Shown here in pieces: positions 24,601 through 35,901 of a stretch of DNA of 64,000 nucleotides (position 1 is its first letter; each line of letters starts with the position of its first letter). Under the pieces are notes generated by a model. The model did not search any database, was not told the DNA's origin, and saw nothing but the letters and a program-made list of their open reading frames with translations. The position numbers and the translations under genes are program-made. The stretch is from Trichaptum fuscoviolaceum. Taxonomy: Eukaryota; Basidiomycota; Agaricomycetes; Hymenochaetales; Trichaptaceae. Location of the stretch: positions 1,922,001-1,986,000 of the forward strand of contig CAJSYZ010000003.1 in the NCBI GenBank assembly GCA_910574455.1, written 5' to 3'.

Positions 24601-26240
24601 TAATAAGAAGCTAGACACCGGAAGGGAAGCGGGGCGCAGTTAAGCGTTAAGGTATAGACTGTCCAAAACGGACACAGAAGAGAAAAGTAATCATAATAAA
24701 GAAAGAATAAGTCCATGCACTTCTCCTGGGGTCTTCAATCTTCGTCGTAGTGCAGCAGGCGAATTCACACATCCGTTGGAGATGACTTTTAGAGGATGCC
24801 GTGCGCAATGAATTGAGAACGAATGCTTATCCGGCATATTCCTATCACATCACGAAGAACCAGCAAAAAGCATAATTAGCATGGCTGCGGGTGTATCCTG
24901 TAGGAGAAAGCTAGGAGAAACGACAGTCATCGAAGAACTAAGCTCAGCGCTCGTGATGAGTCGCAGTACACTCTTAATTTTGATGTAAACTCTCAGAGCT
25001 GAGATACAGACTCACCTGAGCAACTAATTTGGCCCTTCGTTGTCCTGCAGTGGACGGCCGAGCTCCATCGATACCACCTGAAGTCAGATCGGGATCTTCC
25101 TACCTAGACCTGAAACCAAAGAAATTCATAAGGGTTGGATCGTGCTGTGGCGGGTAAAAGCGGTGGGAGGGGACGAAATCACATCTCTCTTCGTCCGGAG
25201 CACGCACCGAAACGTCTATCGGCTACAATCAGACGACGAGGGGGAGCGACCTTGTTTGAATATACGCAAAAATTGCATCCTTGCAAGCCTAGGTCTTTTT
25301 TTTTGCAAATTGTTCCCTGGTTTTCGATCAGCTCGGAAAATGCTGCAAATAACTCATGTTTTCGAACTAGCGTACCTTTTCCAATAAGTCGAACCCTTCC
25401 CGTAACTTCATATGAGCGCCTTCCGGAGACGAGGCCTGTATGATGATGTATTTCAGTTGATCTTAGCACATGCGATGCGGTAATTCGTCCCAGTCAAACA
25501 ACCGGCATAGTCGGGCGACCTGCCAAGGAGAGATTGAATTCGAGTAAAAGAAAAAATAGGAAGTTTCCTCCGATGTAGCTCAGACTTTTTCATTTTATTT
25601 GTATTTGGGACGTTATGATCAGAAGCTCCATACGTCTTATCCTCAAGGCATGAGTTTCTCCCAGAGACTAGAGATATGACGATATTTGAAGAGTGGTCAC
25701 CATTGAACAAGGTAAGTGTGCTCCGAACTCGGAGTTGGGTTCAAGTCATCCATTTTGTGCAATGCCAGTGTTTGGTAGCTTTCTCACGCCTGCCACCACT
25801 GGCAGCCTGAGTGTCCTTTCATTCAAGTTCAACCAGTACCAGGAATTGAATCTGAGCGAGTCAATTATTAAAGGTCAAGCATCCAAGGACATCCTCCAAG
25901 CAAGCGGTGCGGAGCGAGTAAGATAAGAACACTAGACATCGCAAACACTTGCTCGACTACGTATTATATCCGACGTTTGTCGGGCTTGAAAAGTGACGGT
26001 ACATACATTGTTTATATTGTACATCAGACAATAGAAAGCTGATTTATAAATCGAGGGCTACCTGAGCAAGCGACTACTAGCGTCATGGGTAATTGCGACT
26101 CTGTGACTTGAAATGATGACTGAACAAACAATTACTGCAGGAGAGGATAACAACACGCAATTCGAGGCACATGAAAGCTACAGAGTATGGAGCAAAATAA
26201 AAGTAAGTATACACAATCACACTACCCAAGAAAAATAATA
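21650..26240. other. 4.6 kb intergenic stretch, no supported gene
   Basis: Contains the 3' flank of the cyclopropane synthase and the 3' flank of the MBP1-like gene. Minus-strand frames at 23438-23710 (MTEKDVQLLIYGPSDDD inside) and 25179-25469 (VTGRVRLIGKGTLVRKHE inside) read like protein but have no identifiable partner exons or domains. Elsewhere only short frames. No tRNA, terminal repeats or transposase was recognised. Confidence 0.4.
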
Positions 26241-28639
26241 TTAGTTGCCGCCAGATCGCCTGGGTTTGCTGTCCCAGGTCAGAGTAGTGGTAGTTGGGTC
26301 ATCAGACTCGAGCATCTATCCGACTTGTTAGAAGAGGCCAGACCGTATATTCCAACGTGGGCTTACCTCAAGGATTGTAGGCAAAGACTTATCGAGCTCA
26401 TCTGCTTGTATTCCACCACTTTCTGAACTAATTAATTTTCGATATTGGTTTATCCGACCATTCGTACCCGCCTCCGCTCGCAGCTTCACAAGCTCGCCAA
26501 TGAGATCCCATCGTCGAGTCTTTGACTGCTCCAGATCTGCTCGCAGCAATTGACACGCTTGCTTTAGGCCTTCTTCGTCAGCAGGGATGTCCGAATACAA
26601 ATCACGTAGATCGGATATGTCTTCGTCACTTGATAGAGGCGCGTTGCTCGTGGTATTCCCCTCCTCAAGCGTTTCCTCCGACGTGTCCATAGCATTTGAA
26701 GGGGTGGCATCTGCCGGGACAAATGGTAGGTCTTTCCCTAGTGGAGTTGATCGTACAGCCTTTTCACGGTCCTCCTCGTCCCTAAGCCATTTCTCCCAGC
26801 CAAGACGATAGCGTTGACCCATCTTCAATCGTAGCTTCTCTTCCAATGAATGCAGTGTTGTTTTCGCTTCTTCTAGACCGACACTCTGATGTTTTAGCTG
26901 TTGCACTGTCCGTTGGCTCTCTAGAATCTCTGCCTGGATGCTGTTCAGGAGGGACTGTGCTTGCGTCATGTCCCTTTCTTTATCTCTCAATTCCTGATCA
27001 AAAGATGCGGCGAGACTTTCGAGCATAACTGCCATGTCATTGACACAATGGGTGGCAGCTCTCTGAGCAGTCAGGGAGTGGTGTAGTGACGGTTTATCGG
27101 TCCCAGCAGGGGCAACTGTATAGGCCGATGTGCCGGGTTGCGCCGGGTAGGCAGCCTGCAAGGTTCGGAAGGACATGCTTGCGGACCGTGAGGGTAGAAC
27201 TGGAGACGAGCGAAAGCGCTCGTCCTCAAGAATATAGTCTTCTGTACTCTTGCTGTCCCTGTTCGTAATTTTGGGATCCGCGCCATGGTCAATGAGCAGC
27301 TTGACCAATCGTTTACTCCTGCACCGAGCGGCCATGGTCAAAGCGGTCTCGCCATCCTCATCCTGAAAATTAATGATGTCTGCCAGTTCCTTCGGGTACT
27401 CTGCCAACCTTTGCAGTATTGTTTCCATGTAATATCTAGCAGCATGGGTCTTGCCTTTGGACATGGCAATATCTATAATGTGATGGAAGACTGTCCGGTT
27501 GTAGTTGTCAATGTTCAAGGTTGTCTTGTGCAGAAGCTCGTACAGCTCTGGGAACTTTCGTACGTCGTAATTGTTTGCGAACATGACACTACGCATCAGT
27601 GCTGTCTGCCCGGACTTGTTTACTTTGAATATATCTGCGCCCGCCGTTAAGAGCAACTTCACAACGCGGATGCGGCCCATAGCGGTCGCCCAGTGTAGTG
27701 CTGTATGACCATCGTCATCAATGCCCATGTTAGGGTCAAAGTCTGGTGGTGGGTTGATGAGAAATTGCGGAATTTGACTGGAGTCTGATATAAAATATTC
27801 GAGTATCTGGTCACAGTAAGTCAAGGCTTTCGAGCCGTTCGTCTGGCCTTCATCGCCCGACCCAGCATCTTGTCCATGATGTCGCCGGCGCGGAGAACCA
27901 GGTATATTCTGCCCATCTAGGTCAGGCGTTTCTCGGATTGGAGAGGGGGTCGCCGAAGTGGACGATGCATCCGACGGAGTCGGGCTGCCAGACCCATCGT
28001 CAGAACCATGTATGGATATATCCCCGATGTCCGAGCTGTGATCATCATGCTGCCGTCCTCCGCGACTGCTGGCGATACTCACTGTATCTACGGGACGGCG
28101 TACTGGAGCAGAGCGCGCGGTGTTTGACGCCACAAGATGTTTCGGAGCAAGAGGGGGGCTCTTAGCTTCGGGCTGATAGTCAATAATGGGTCGAAGCAGA
28201 AATTCACAGTTATATTGTTTTGCAAGTACCAGGCCGCGTTCCAAAGGAATCCAAGTACCTACCGGAAGTTAATACTTAGCTTTATATTGGGACAAGAGTT
28301 ATACCTTGATATTTTCCGTATCCACCCTGCACTTTCTCATGTTCTCCTTTCTGCACGTCACGCTCCAAAACTCGCGTCCTTTGAGGCTTATCAAAGCCTG
28401 CTACCTTGAGTATCTGGGTTGCATTTAACCATCCATCTGCTCTTCTGCGCATTACAGCGACGCCCTTGCACATCCTATCTCATATGAAATGTCATTAATG
28501 GGAAAATAGGGTAAGCGAGATCCACAGACTGACATCTCATATACTGGCACACCGCTGTAGGTGGCCTAAGGCAGGAAGTAAGCAGACAGATAAATCATCC
28601 GACTGGGCACCTCACCTTGAATATCTGGCCGTCTGGCAT
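26241..28639 (-). CDS. MBP1: APSES/ankyrin transcription factor, MBP1/Res type (G1/S regulator)
   Basis: DNA-binding subunit of the MBF complex that drives G1/S genes through ACGCGT sites. The start at 28639 gives MPDGQIFK, spliced to SGVPVYEM, then the APSES/KilA-N core [20 protein letters not shown] and [29 protein letters not shown] long exon (28244-26328) holds a low-complexity linker, two clear ankyrin repeats ([20 protein letters not shown] and [19 protein letters not shown]), and a C-terminal coiled coil rich in E, Q and L (about 27000-26500). I place the true stop at 26241: a splice at LPTILE joins to [17 protein letters not shown], avoiding readthrough into the intron. Total about 730 residues, normal for the family. 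An ACGCGT site lies 55 bp upstream of the ATG, so autoregulation is possible. Confidence 0.93.
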
Positions 28640-28693
28640 TGCAACGACGAAGGAAGACAAAGAACGCGACGCGGTGGTCGAGGCGCGTGTCGA

Positions 28694-28699
28694 ACGCGT
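28694..28699 (-). promoter_or_regulatory. MCB (MluI cell-cycle box) in the MBP1-like leader
   Basis: Exact ACGCGT within GAACGCGTCGG, 55 bp upstream of the ATG, near other CGCG steps (about 28667-28690). MCB is the known MBF target; use here is inferred. Confidence 0.35.
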
Positions 28700-29540
28700 C
28701 GGTGAGGCGTGGGAATACACTTTCTTAAAGCAGTAATTGAAGCGGGATATAATCGGATTCTTAATCATAATGCACAAGATTTAGTTAAGTAGAAGAGTTT
28801 TCTCAAAATAGGCCATGTGTCGTAATTCACGAGATGGAGTAGCTTGGATATTTCATCTGCAATAGGCGGTTCCAAGATTTGTTTTACAAGCTGGCTTACC
28901 ATGTTGTAAAGAAATGTTTAGAGACTTTTTTAAATGATCGAGACTTTTTAAATGCCTAATAGGGGCAGAATAATATCACTCTTCATACCCTAGTGGCGTC
29001 GATATTGGATGAGCTCAGTCGCCTCACCTTCAGACTCTTTGCATTCGAGCCCGCTTTTCAGTATGTGATGTAATGGGTAGCACCTATATTTGGGACATAT
29101 ATTGTCGATCCGGAAAATGCCGCTGTTTCCGAGTTTGAGTCAGGCACGGGTTCGGACCCGGCAGTTCAAGTTTAAGTTCCACACTCCCGAGGCTTGTCAT
29201 TTGGGTCCATCATTATGTATTGGGTCACAATCCTACAAGCTACTCGTAACTATAGGCTACAGCTACAGTCAAAATATAACAAAACAAATATGTACGAAAT
29301 AAAAATGGGTATAGTGGCGTTTATAAGCCAATGCATTAGGAGGTGTTAAAGGCAGAAGAAAAGGGTAGTAAAAAACTAGAAAGGCGTGTTGCTGTTATGA
29401 AAGGTCCGATCGTTATCAAATGGTCCGTATACAAAATTCGAGAAGTAGATATTATAGAAGGCCGAGATGTTACTGACAGGAGATGCGAAAGAACGGCATG
29501 GTGCGAGACACCTGTGGGGTAGAAACGGGCTTCCTGTGAG
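28700..29540. other. Intergenic, AT-rich
   Basis: About 840 bp between the MBP1-like 5' side and the cyclin 3' end. No gene. A small perfect inverted repeat CGGG-TTCGGA-CCCG lies near 29148, followed by TTCAAGTTTAAG; this could be a fragment of an old repeat but is too short to classify. Confidence 0.45.
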
Positions 29541-30975
29541 TTACACCGGAATGATATCTACATCGTTGTCATAGCACGAGTAGCGTTGTGAACGGAAGAG
29601 TTGAGATGTAGAGCGGATACCCTTCTGATTCAGGCCCGAAGATGATGCTGACGCAATCAAGACATCGCCGGCGCCTGGCATCGTAGCTGTGTCGGTATTG
29701 CTCTTCTCCTTTTCCGTTCGGCGATCTGATTTGTCCTTTTGTCCAGTTCCAAACATCCGACTAAGGAATCCACTGGAGACGCTTTCACGTATGCTGGATA
29801 CCGACGACATCGTGTTTACCTGCATTCCAGACCGAGAGTCCACTTGGATGACCGGAGAAGTCGTCTTGGCGTAAGAGGAGCAGCGATTAGTATTTCGCTT
29901 AGCTTGCGGTGGCTTGGGAGGCAGAGTAAAGGAGATGCGCGATGAACTAGACGACCAGGATGGGATCGTGATGACATTATCATCCTCAGAATCCTCGACT
30001 TCAGAGCCAGAAGTACCATTGTCGTCTGTTAGAGCGTCCATACTTGCATCTGAGCCAACTGTGATAGATCTAGACATAGCCAAGGGCGATGACCCGGCTG
30101 AGACCGGAGAACGAGGGAGAGCCCCAGGACGAGAGCCACACGTAGGAACATCCAGGTGGCCAGACGAAGACTTTGAATGCGAGACAGTCGTGTGTACCAC
30201 ATCCGGTGGAGGAGTGATAGGCATCTGAGCATCTTGAACATTGACAAGCGATCTTGAGCGATGTGCTTTAATGCGCCTTACAGCTGATCGTCGAGTTTCC
30301 TTATCTTCCTTAGGGGATGAAATACGATGAGGCATGAAAGCGGAGAACTGCTCTATTGCATCGTCCTCAGTGAAGCGAAGATCAAAGTCTAGCAAGGTCA
30401 GAAGCTGCATCTCCATGAGGTTGACTTCAGTGTTGTCAAACAAGATAGCATAGCGAGTCCAGTGCTTAGTCTTCGGCGACGAATCATTCAAGTACTTCGC
30501 TGCAACGATGAGAATCGCTAGAAACACGCGATGTCTCGTGCAAGGCATACCTATGTTTGTTAATCTTGCATTAGCGAAGCCGATTATTTAAAGGTGGAGA
30601 GCACAACGCACCCTTAGCCATCTTTGGAAGTCTCGTCCGAAGGCGTTCCAGGTAGATGAGCGTCGTTAAAAGAGTAGGTACCTGAACGTTGGCCTGAAGC
30701 ACGAGATGTGCAATGAAGTCTTCCAGAGGCGGCAGCCCAGCCGTTGTCTCCGCTTGCTTCTCCGAGAAAGAAGTCTTGTGCGGGGTGTGTGGAGGCGTAG
30801 GAAGGCCAGTCGTGCGAGTGGCATCCTCCACGACGATGAGGCTGGTAACCTTCTGCGCAATGTATGTGACCATATCCTGGGTCACAGGTTGGCGCATCAA
30901 AGACAGGAAATCCGGGTCATGCATGGACTTCGGGAGGAGAGAGGCACCGCTGCGACGCTCGGTATGGCTAGACAT
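29541..30975 (-). CDS. Pho85-type (PCL) cyclin
   Basis: Regulatory partner of a Pho85/Cdk5-like kinase, of the Pcl1/2 group that acts in G1 and morphogenesis. Start at 30975 (MSSHTERRSGASLL). Exon 1 includes a TP-rich segment (TGLPTPPHTPHKT) and the start of the cyclin fold LEDFIAHLVLQANVQVPTLL. After one short intron (about 30546-30612), exon 2 continues the cyclin box: RHRVFLAILIVAAKYLNDSS, the diagnostic KHWTRYAILFDNTEVNLME, and LLTLLDFDLRFTEDD. The tail (about 220 residues) is Ser/Pro-rich and disordered and ends DVDIIPV at 29541. Total about 455 residues. The upstream region has an MCB at 31166 and an E-box at 31191. Group is clear; the exact orthologue (Pcl1 or Pcl2/Pcl9 type) is not. 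Confidence 0.9.
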
Positions 30976-31165
30976 GATTAAAGTAAGTAGATTAATGGAA
31001 CGGTGTAAAGTAATGGTAGAGATGTTCAAGAGATGGTGTAAACAAGAAGCCCGTCGAGGGAGTGAATGAAGGTAAATTTAGGAGAGTGATGGTGGTCGAT
31101 GGCCAAGGTGGAAGAGTGGCAGGATGCACTCTCTTATAGGATTGGTCCAAACAAGTGTCAAACAA

Positions 31166-31171
31166 ACGCGT
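31166..31171 (-). promoter_or_regulatory. MCB site in the cyclin promoter
   Basis: Exact palindrome ACGCGT about 190 bp upstream of the cyclin ATG, followed by a further CGCG. Together with the neighbouring MBP1-like gene this suggests MBF control of the cyclin; that is inference. Confidence 0.45.
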
Positions 31172-31190
31172 CGCGTCCCTTTTGTATGGT

Positions 31191-31196
31191 CACGTG
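31191..31196 (-). promoter_or_regulatory. CACGTG E-box in the cyclin promoter
   Basis: Exact CACGTG 20 bp from the MCB. bHLH factors such as Pho4/Cbf1 bind this hexamer in yeasts; whether it is used here is unknown. Confidence 0.35.
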
Positions 31197-31779
31197 AGGT
31201 AGTAGGAAATCCAGCACAACCAGACAGAACAAAAGAAAGATTTCAAGCGGAGGGTTAAGTTGAAGGCGAGGAGTAAGTAGAACGACCAGCGCTGACCAGC
31301 AGAAAGAAGTGAGAAGTGTAAAGTTCCTTATCAAAAGGCACCCAGACTAAACATTTACCTTGCACCACCCATTTATACGGTGAACCTGTTTGCCCAGGTG
31401 GCAGACAGGTGGTCAGCCGCATTGTACTACTCAATTCGAACACTGTCAGGAGAGCACTCTTAGGATAGACTTGATAATGAAAGTAGGGAAGTGTCGTGAT
31501 GATGTGATATTTCCAATAATATGTAGAAAACGATGAATGGAGTACAGAAACAGCGATATGGAAAAGAACACTAGTAAAACACTTTAAACGACAGCAGGTC
31601 GGAATGTAGACATGGAAGGGTACTGGATCACTATACATACAGTCTAAATTGCAAGCAAGGAAAGCGAGGTCAGACAACAGGGATCAACAGATGGTCTTTT
31701 AATGCAGATCTGCCGGCGAGATGGAAGCCCATATGCAACAGCAAGAGAAATAGAGATGAGAAGTAGATAATCCAGAATA

Positions 31780-34700
31780 TCAACCCCCTCCCTGCCGCGC
31801 ACTTCGCTTGCGTTGCGCTCGTTTCGCAGGGGGTGCCTGTTCTGTATTCGTGGTCGGTGAAGAAGTATCACCAGCTTTTCGTTTCAGGGTTGTATGCACC
31901 AGCATCGGTGTTGAGTGTGATGAATTTGACGGACCTGCAGATAGAGGGGGAGCAGTTGGAGTTTGAGCTGATGCTGGGGTAGAGGCCATTAGAGGTGATG
32001 ATGTGTCCCCAGTAATCTGACCTTGTTGGCGAAGGGTTTGATTTGCCATGACGTTATGGGGAGGCAGAAGACCGCTACCGCTTGTTGTCGAATGTGAAGG
32101 TATAGGTGAGGACTGGTATAAAGTTACGGCAGGGCTCGCTGCTACACCATTCATGGTTCCATCGGCTGACTGGCCTATGTTTTGTTGGCCCTGGAAAGAG
32201 CCATATCCGTGAGATTCTCGAATTTGCTTCGCATAACCCTTCAATGCATCTTTGAAAAGTGTTAGCGCTCTTCAAATTATAGACAATTCAATCCAGACTA
32301 ACCGAGTGGACCTGAACCAGTTTTTAGTGAGAACTCTATAAGTTCTGACATCTGGCCCACGCTCTCCGCCAACTGCAACGGAAGTCTCCCATCACCAGGC
32401 CATTCAAATGTCTGAACTGAAGTCGGGGAACATACCTCTAGACACCTCATGGTTGCTTGTGGAATACCGAAGGCGTTCACAGGCTCTGCTGGTATTGTCG
32501 CCCGATTGATGACAACAACAAATTCCCCCGTCGCCCGCTCATCATCGTGAGATGGAGAGTTCATTGTCGAATTCGAACTTTCCGATTTCATTCCCGGCGT
32601 GAGTGGTGTCGGATCGCTCCTCGGGCCTTTGATAGCATCTATCTTAAGTGCCTTTTCATGCGTTTGTGAATTGAACGTGATGCTTTCAAATTTCCATGCC
32701 GTTGGATGATTCGCCGGATAGAGGACAAGATGGGCGGTCAATGGACCACGGAGCGTTACGATGTAACCATTTGTATACCGGAATGTCCATGCCGCATTTG
32801 CACATTCTAAGAATATGCTGTACAGCGGCAATGTGTAGTACCCTGGCCTTTCTACCGGATTCTCTAGTGAGATTGACATTGATGAAACGCCTGATTCACT
32901 TGTGACGAGGAAAAAACGTGGCAGGATCGGCATGCTTATCTCTTGAGTCGAGAGGGGTATCAGAACTCATCTTAAAAAAGGACACTTTAACTGACCAAAA
33001 GGTTTTGCTTCATTTTGCATGTTATCTTTCCAAAGAGTAATTTTCACAATTGCTTGAGGATGGAAAAACTCGTTGACAACGCTGATCCAGTAGTTCTCCG
33101 AGCCCTAGAAGTTGTCAGTGCTAAGTTTATTGTTAATGCAATGAACAGAACACGATATACCGGCATTTTTGGTTGACTAAGTGTATCGCTGAATCGCTGG
33201 AGGCGGGTCGTCGCTATTGGCGCTGTAAATGCCTGTGCTGGATACCTGGAAAGAAGGATATAGGTACATATACATAGAATAAAGAAAGGGCGCACATTGG
33301 CGGTCGTGGTCCTTGCGGCAAAGGTATACCCAACATTGCCTGTCCTGGCGGAGGTACACCATTCTCGGTGGGTGCTGTACCAGAAGGGGGGACACCTGTG
33401 CGAGTAGGGGGCCGTTGCTGCTGCCCTCGAGCTATCTGAGTTTGAGATTGATTTTGAGATTGTTGTGTTACTTGAGGGGTAGGGGGATGAGGTTGTTGTT
33501 GTGTAGAGGGGGATGTTTGATTCGGATGTTGAGTAGAATTAGGAGCACTAATCCCAAGACCAGCCCGTACAGGTATATTGTAGGTGCCTTCATGAGACTG
33601 CGGTGTTGATGAGCCAGGCGTGGGCGGCAAAGTGGCTGTTTGAGGTCGAGGCGTCATCCTCGAAGGTCCAGCTTGTTGTGGTTGCTGGTGAGGAGTTCCC
33701 ATACTTCTCGACGGCGGTCGTTTCTGTTGCACTGGCTGAGTCCCCGGTGGGTGGGCTGCATGCATGAGCGGCGTGCCCATCGGCGGTTGAATTGGAGTGC
33801 CTCTCCGTTGACCGTTCTGAGGGCTCGCATGAGAGTGAAGCTCTTGTCCCTGTTGATGTCCTGCAGGTCGCACCACCGGACTAGTGAAGATGGGTGGCTG
33901 ATTACCACGAGTCTGACTCGGGGGACGCTGAGGTGGAACTATATGCGGTGTCCCCAGATTACTTTGCATATTCTGATTCAAGGGCGGCATATGGCCGTAA
34001 TCGTTCATACGTTGACCGCTGGCCTGATTCGCAGCAAGAATGCCTGCAGGTGTCGGAACAGTTGCATTCGCCACCGAACCCATACGCCCACCTACCCCTT
34101 GTGTTAACTGGGGAGCTTGCATCCCGGGTCCAGGTCCAGGTCCACCCGGAGAGTTCCCTAGACCAGCCATTGGATTCTGCGGATTCTGCGGTGTAATACG
34201 GCCACCAGTAAAGCCGGGAACACCATAGGGTGGATAGGTAGGTCCACCTGGATTCTGCATTGACGGCCCGGGTTGACCTGATTGTTGTTGGCCAGGCTGT
34301 CCGGGTCTTCCCAGACCGGGCATCGCAAGACTTGCTTGGGAGCCAGGAAAGCCCATCATCATACTCATATTACCTTCTCCTTGTCGTGACTGTGGTCTAC
34401 CAGCGGTTGAATTCACCATCATCACATTCATGTTGCCTTCGCCCTGACGCGACTGTGGCCGGCCAGCACCTGGAGCCATTGGCAAAGCAGGTGTTTGCGG
34501 CTGCGATATCGCTCCAGATCGTGGTGGGGAGGCGCTGTTTGGATGACCGTGCAAACTTTGACCTGGCCCATGCTGAGCTCCAGGCATACCCAGGCCTCCC
34601 GGCATACCTTGCCCACGAGCGCCAGGCATACCAGGCTGTTGAGAGAGCTGGCCCGGATGCTGATGCTGTTGCTGCATCTGAGGAGGCTGCATGTTGTTAT

Positions 34701-35901
34701 GTCCCGGAGGCTGGTGCAACGGATTTACGAACGGAGGTTGTTGTGCGTTGTGAGCATTCTGCTGCTGAGGATTTGGAGTATGGTTGATATGTGTCGGAAT
34801 TCCAGGATGGCCCATGGCACCCGCAGAATGACCGGGAGTCATGGCTTGCGCAGAAGGCACCCGCTGTGCACCAGGAACATTTGGATTCATTCCACCGGCG
34901 CCAATGTTAGACATCCCTGTGCTCATAGCCCCATGTGCATTAGCAAAATTGGAGGGTCGCTGCGAGAATGCTGCAGCAACATTTGCGGGAAGCTCTCTCG
35001 ATGCATCTTGTCCATTTGGTGGATGTCCCATACCACCTAGAGGATGTTGCTGTTGTTGCTGACCTTGAAGGTTCGGGTGCGAGCCTCCGTGCTGATGATT
35101 TTGTAGTCTCTGTAGCTGCGGATGCTGCTGTGTGTTCGTCAGTCCCGTAAGCAAGCCCCCCTGGCGAAGGGCAGCTATTTGATTATTGCCCATCATCATA
35201 TTCATATTTGCTCCCGGATTTCCTTGTTGCGGCTGCCCTGCTAATCCTCCGATCTGTTGCGACGACTGAGGCTGGTTTGTCGATGGAACTCGTCGCATAG
35301 CCATGCCTTGCTGAAGTTGAGCATTCATTTCCTGGAGATTAGGGATACCATTTCCTATCCCATTCATCTGACCACCCCCCGCCAAGTGTCCAAGATTGCT
35401 CATTCCCGAAGCTCCTCCCACCATCCCTGATAAATTAGCATGCTGCTGATTCGATAGTCCAACTATTCCGCCTCCAGAAAATCCTTGGTTCAACTGCTGG
35501 CGTTGCTGTTGCTGTTGGAAAGCCATCTGCCGATCGAGCATTTGTTGCCGCATCTGAGGGTTCATCTGAGGGTTTTGTTGCGCCATTGTATACTGGATTC
35601 CAGGTGCGCCTCCCATACCGTTCTGAACCATGTTCTGACCACCAAGTGGCGAGCTTCCTGATTGCAAACCGCGCATCGGCGGTGGATGCGGCCCACCCCC
35701 TCCTGCGTGATTCATCTGCTGCTGTTGCTGAAGATGATGCAACTGTTGGCCGGGATGTTGCATGCCCCCAGGTGGATGGGGCTGGGTCATACCATTCTGA
35801 TTCATCGCACCGAGGTTGGCAAGACCGCCTTGAGGGAGAAAGGGAGGGTTGTTGGCGCCGTTGAGATTAAGCATACTGGGGTGTGGCCGGACATTGTTCA
35901 T
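31780..35901 (-). CDS. LIM-domain-binding protein (Adn1/PtaB/SEUSS-type co-regulator), glutamine-rich
   Basis: Nuclear adaptor that bridges transcription factors; fungal relatives control adhesion and development, often with a LisH partner (Flo8/SomA). The long first exon (35901 to about 33300) is extremely rich in Q, P, G, N and M and is disordered. The folded LIM-binding domain follows across short exons: YWISVVNEFFHPQAIVKITL near 33060, then PILPRFFLVTSESGVSSMS, YTLPLYSIFLECANAAWTF and LEVCSPTSVQTFEWPGDGR (32933-32298). The C-terminal exon has a basic, NLS-like end (KRKAG, PPAKRAQRKRSAR) and stops at 31780. I chose the ATG at 35901 (MNNVRPHPSM): the frame is open a little further upstream but begins at a non-ATG codon just after an in-frame stop. 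About 1,280 residues. Confidence 0.88.

Noticed and set aside
26328..26400. Unspliced C-terminus of the MBP1-like protein (readthrough to 26328)
   Set aside because: The readthrough starts with a GTAAGC donor; a matching acceptor 55 bp on gives a cleaner acidic/threonine-rich tail ending at 26241.
29148..29165. GGGTTCGGACCC, considered as a tRNA T-arm (B box)
   Set aside because: The loop has six bases instead of seven, no A box or acceptor stem was found at the right distance.
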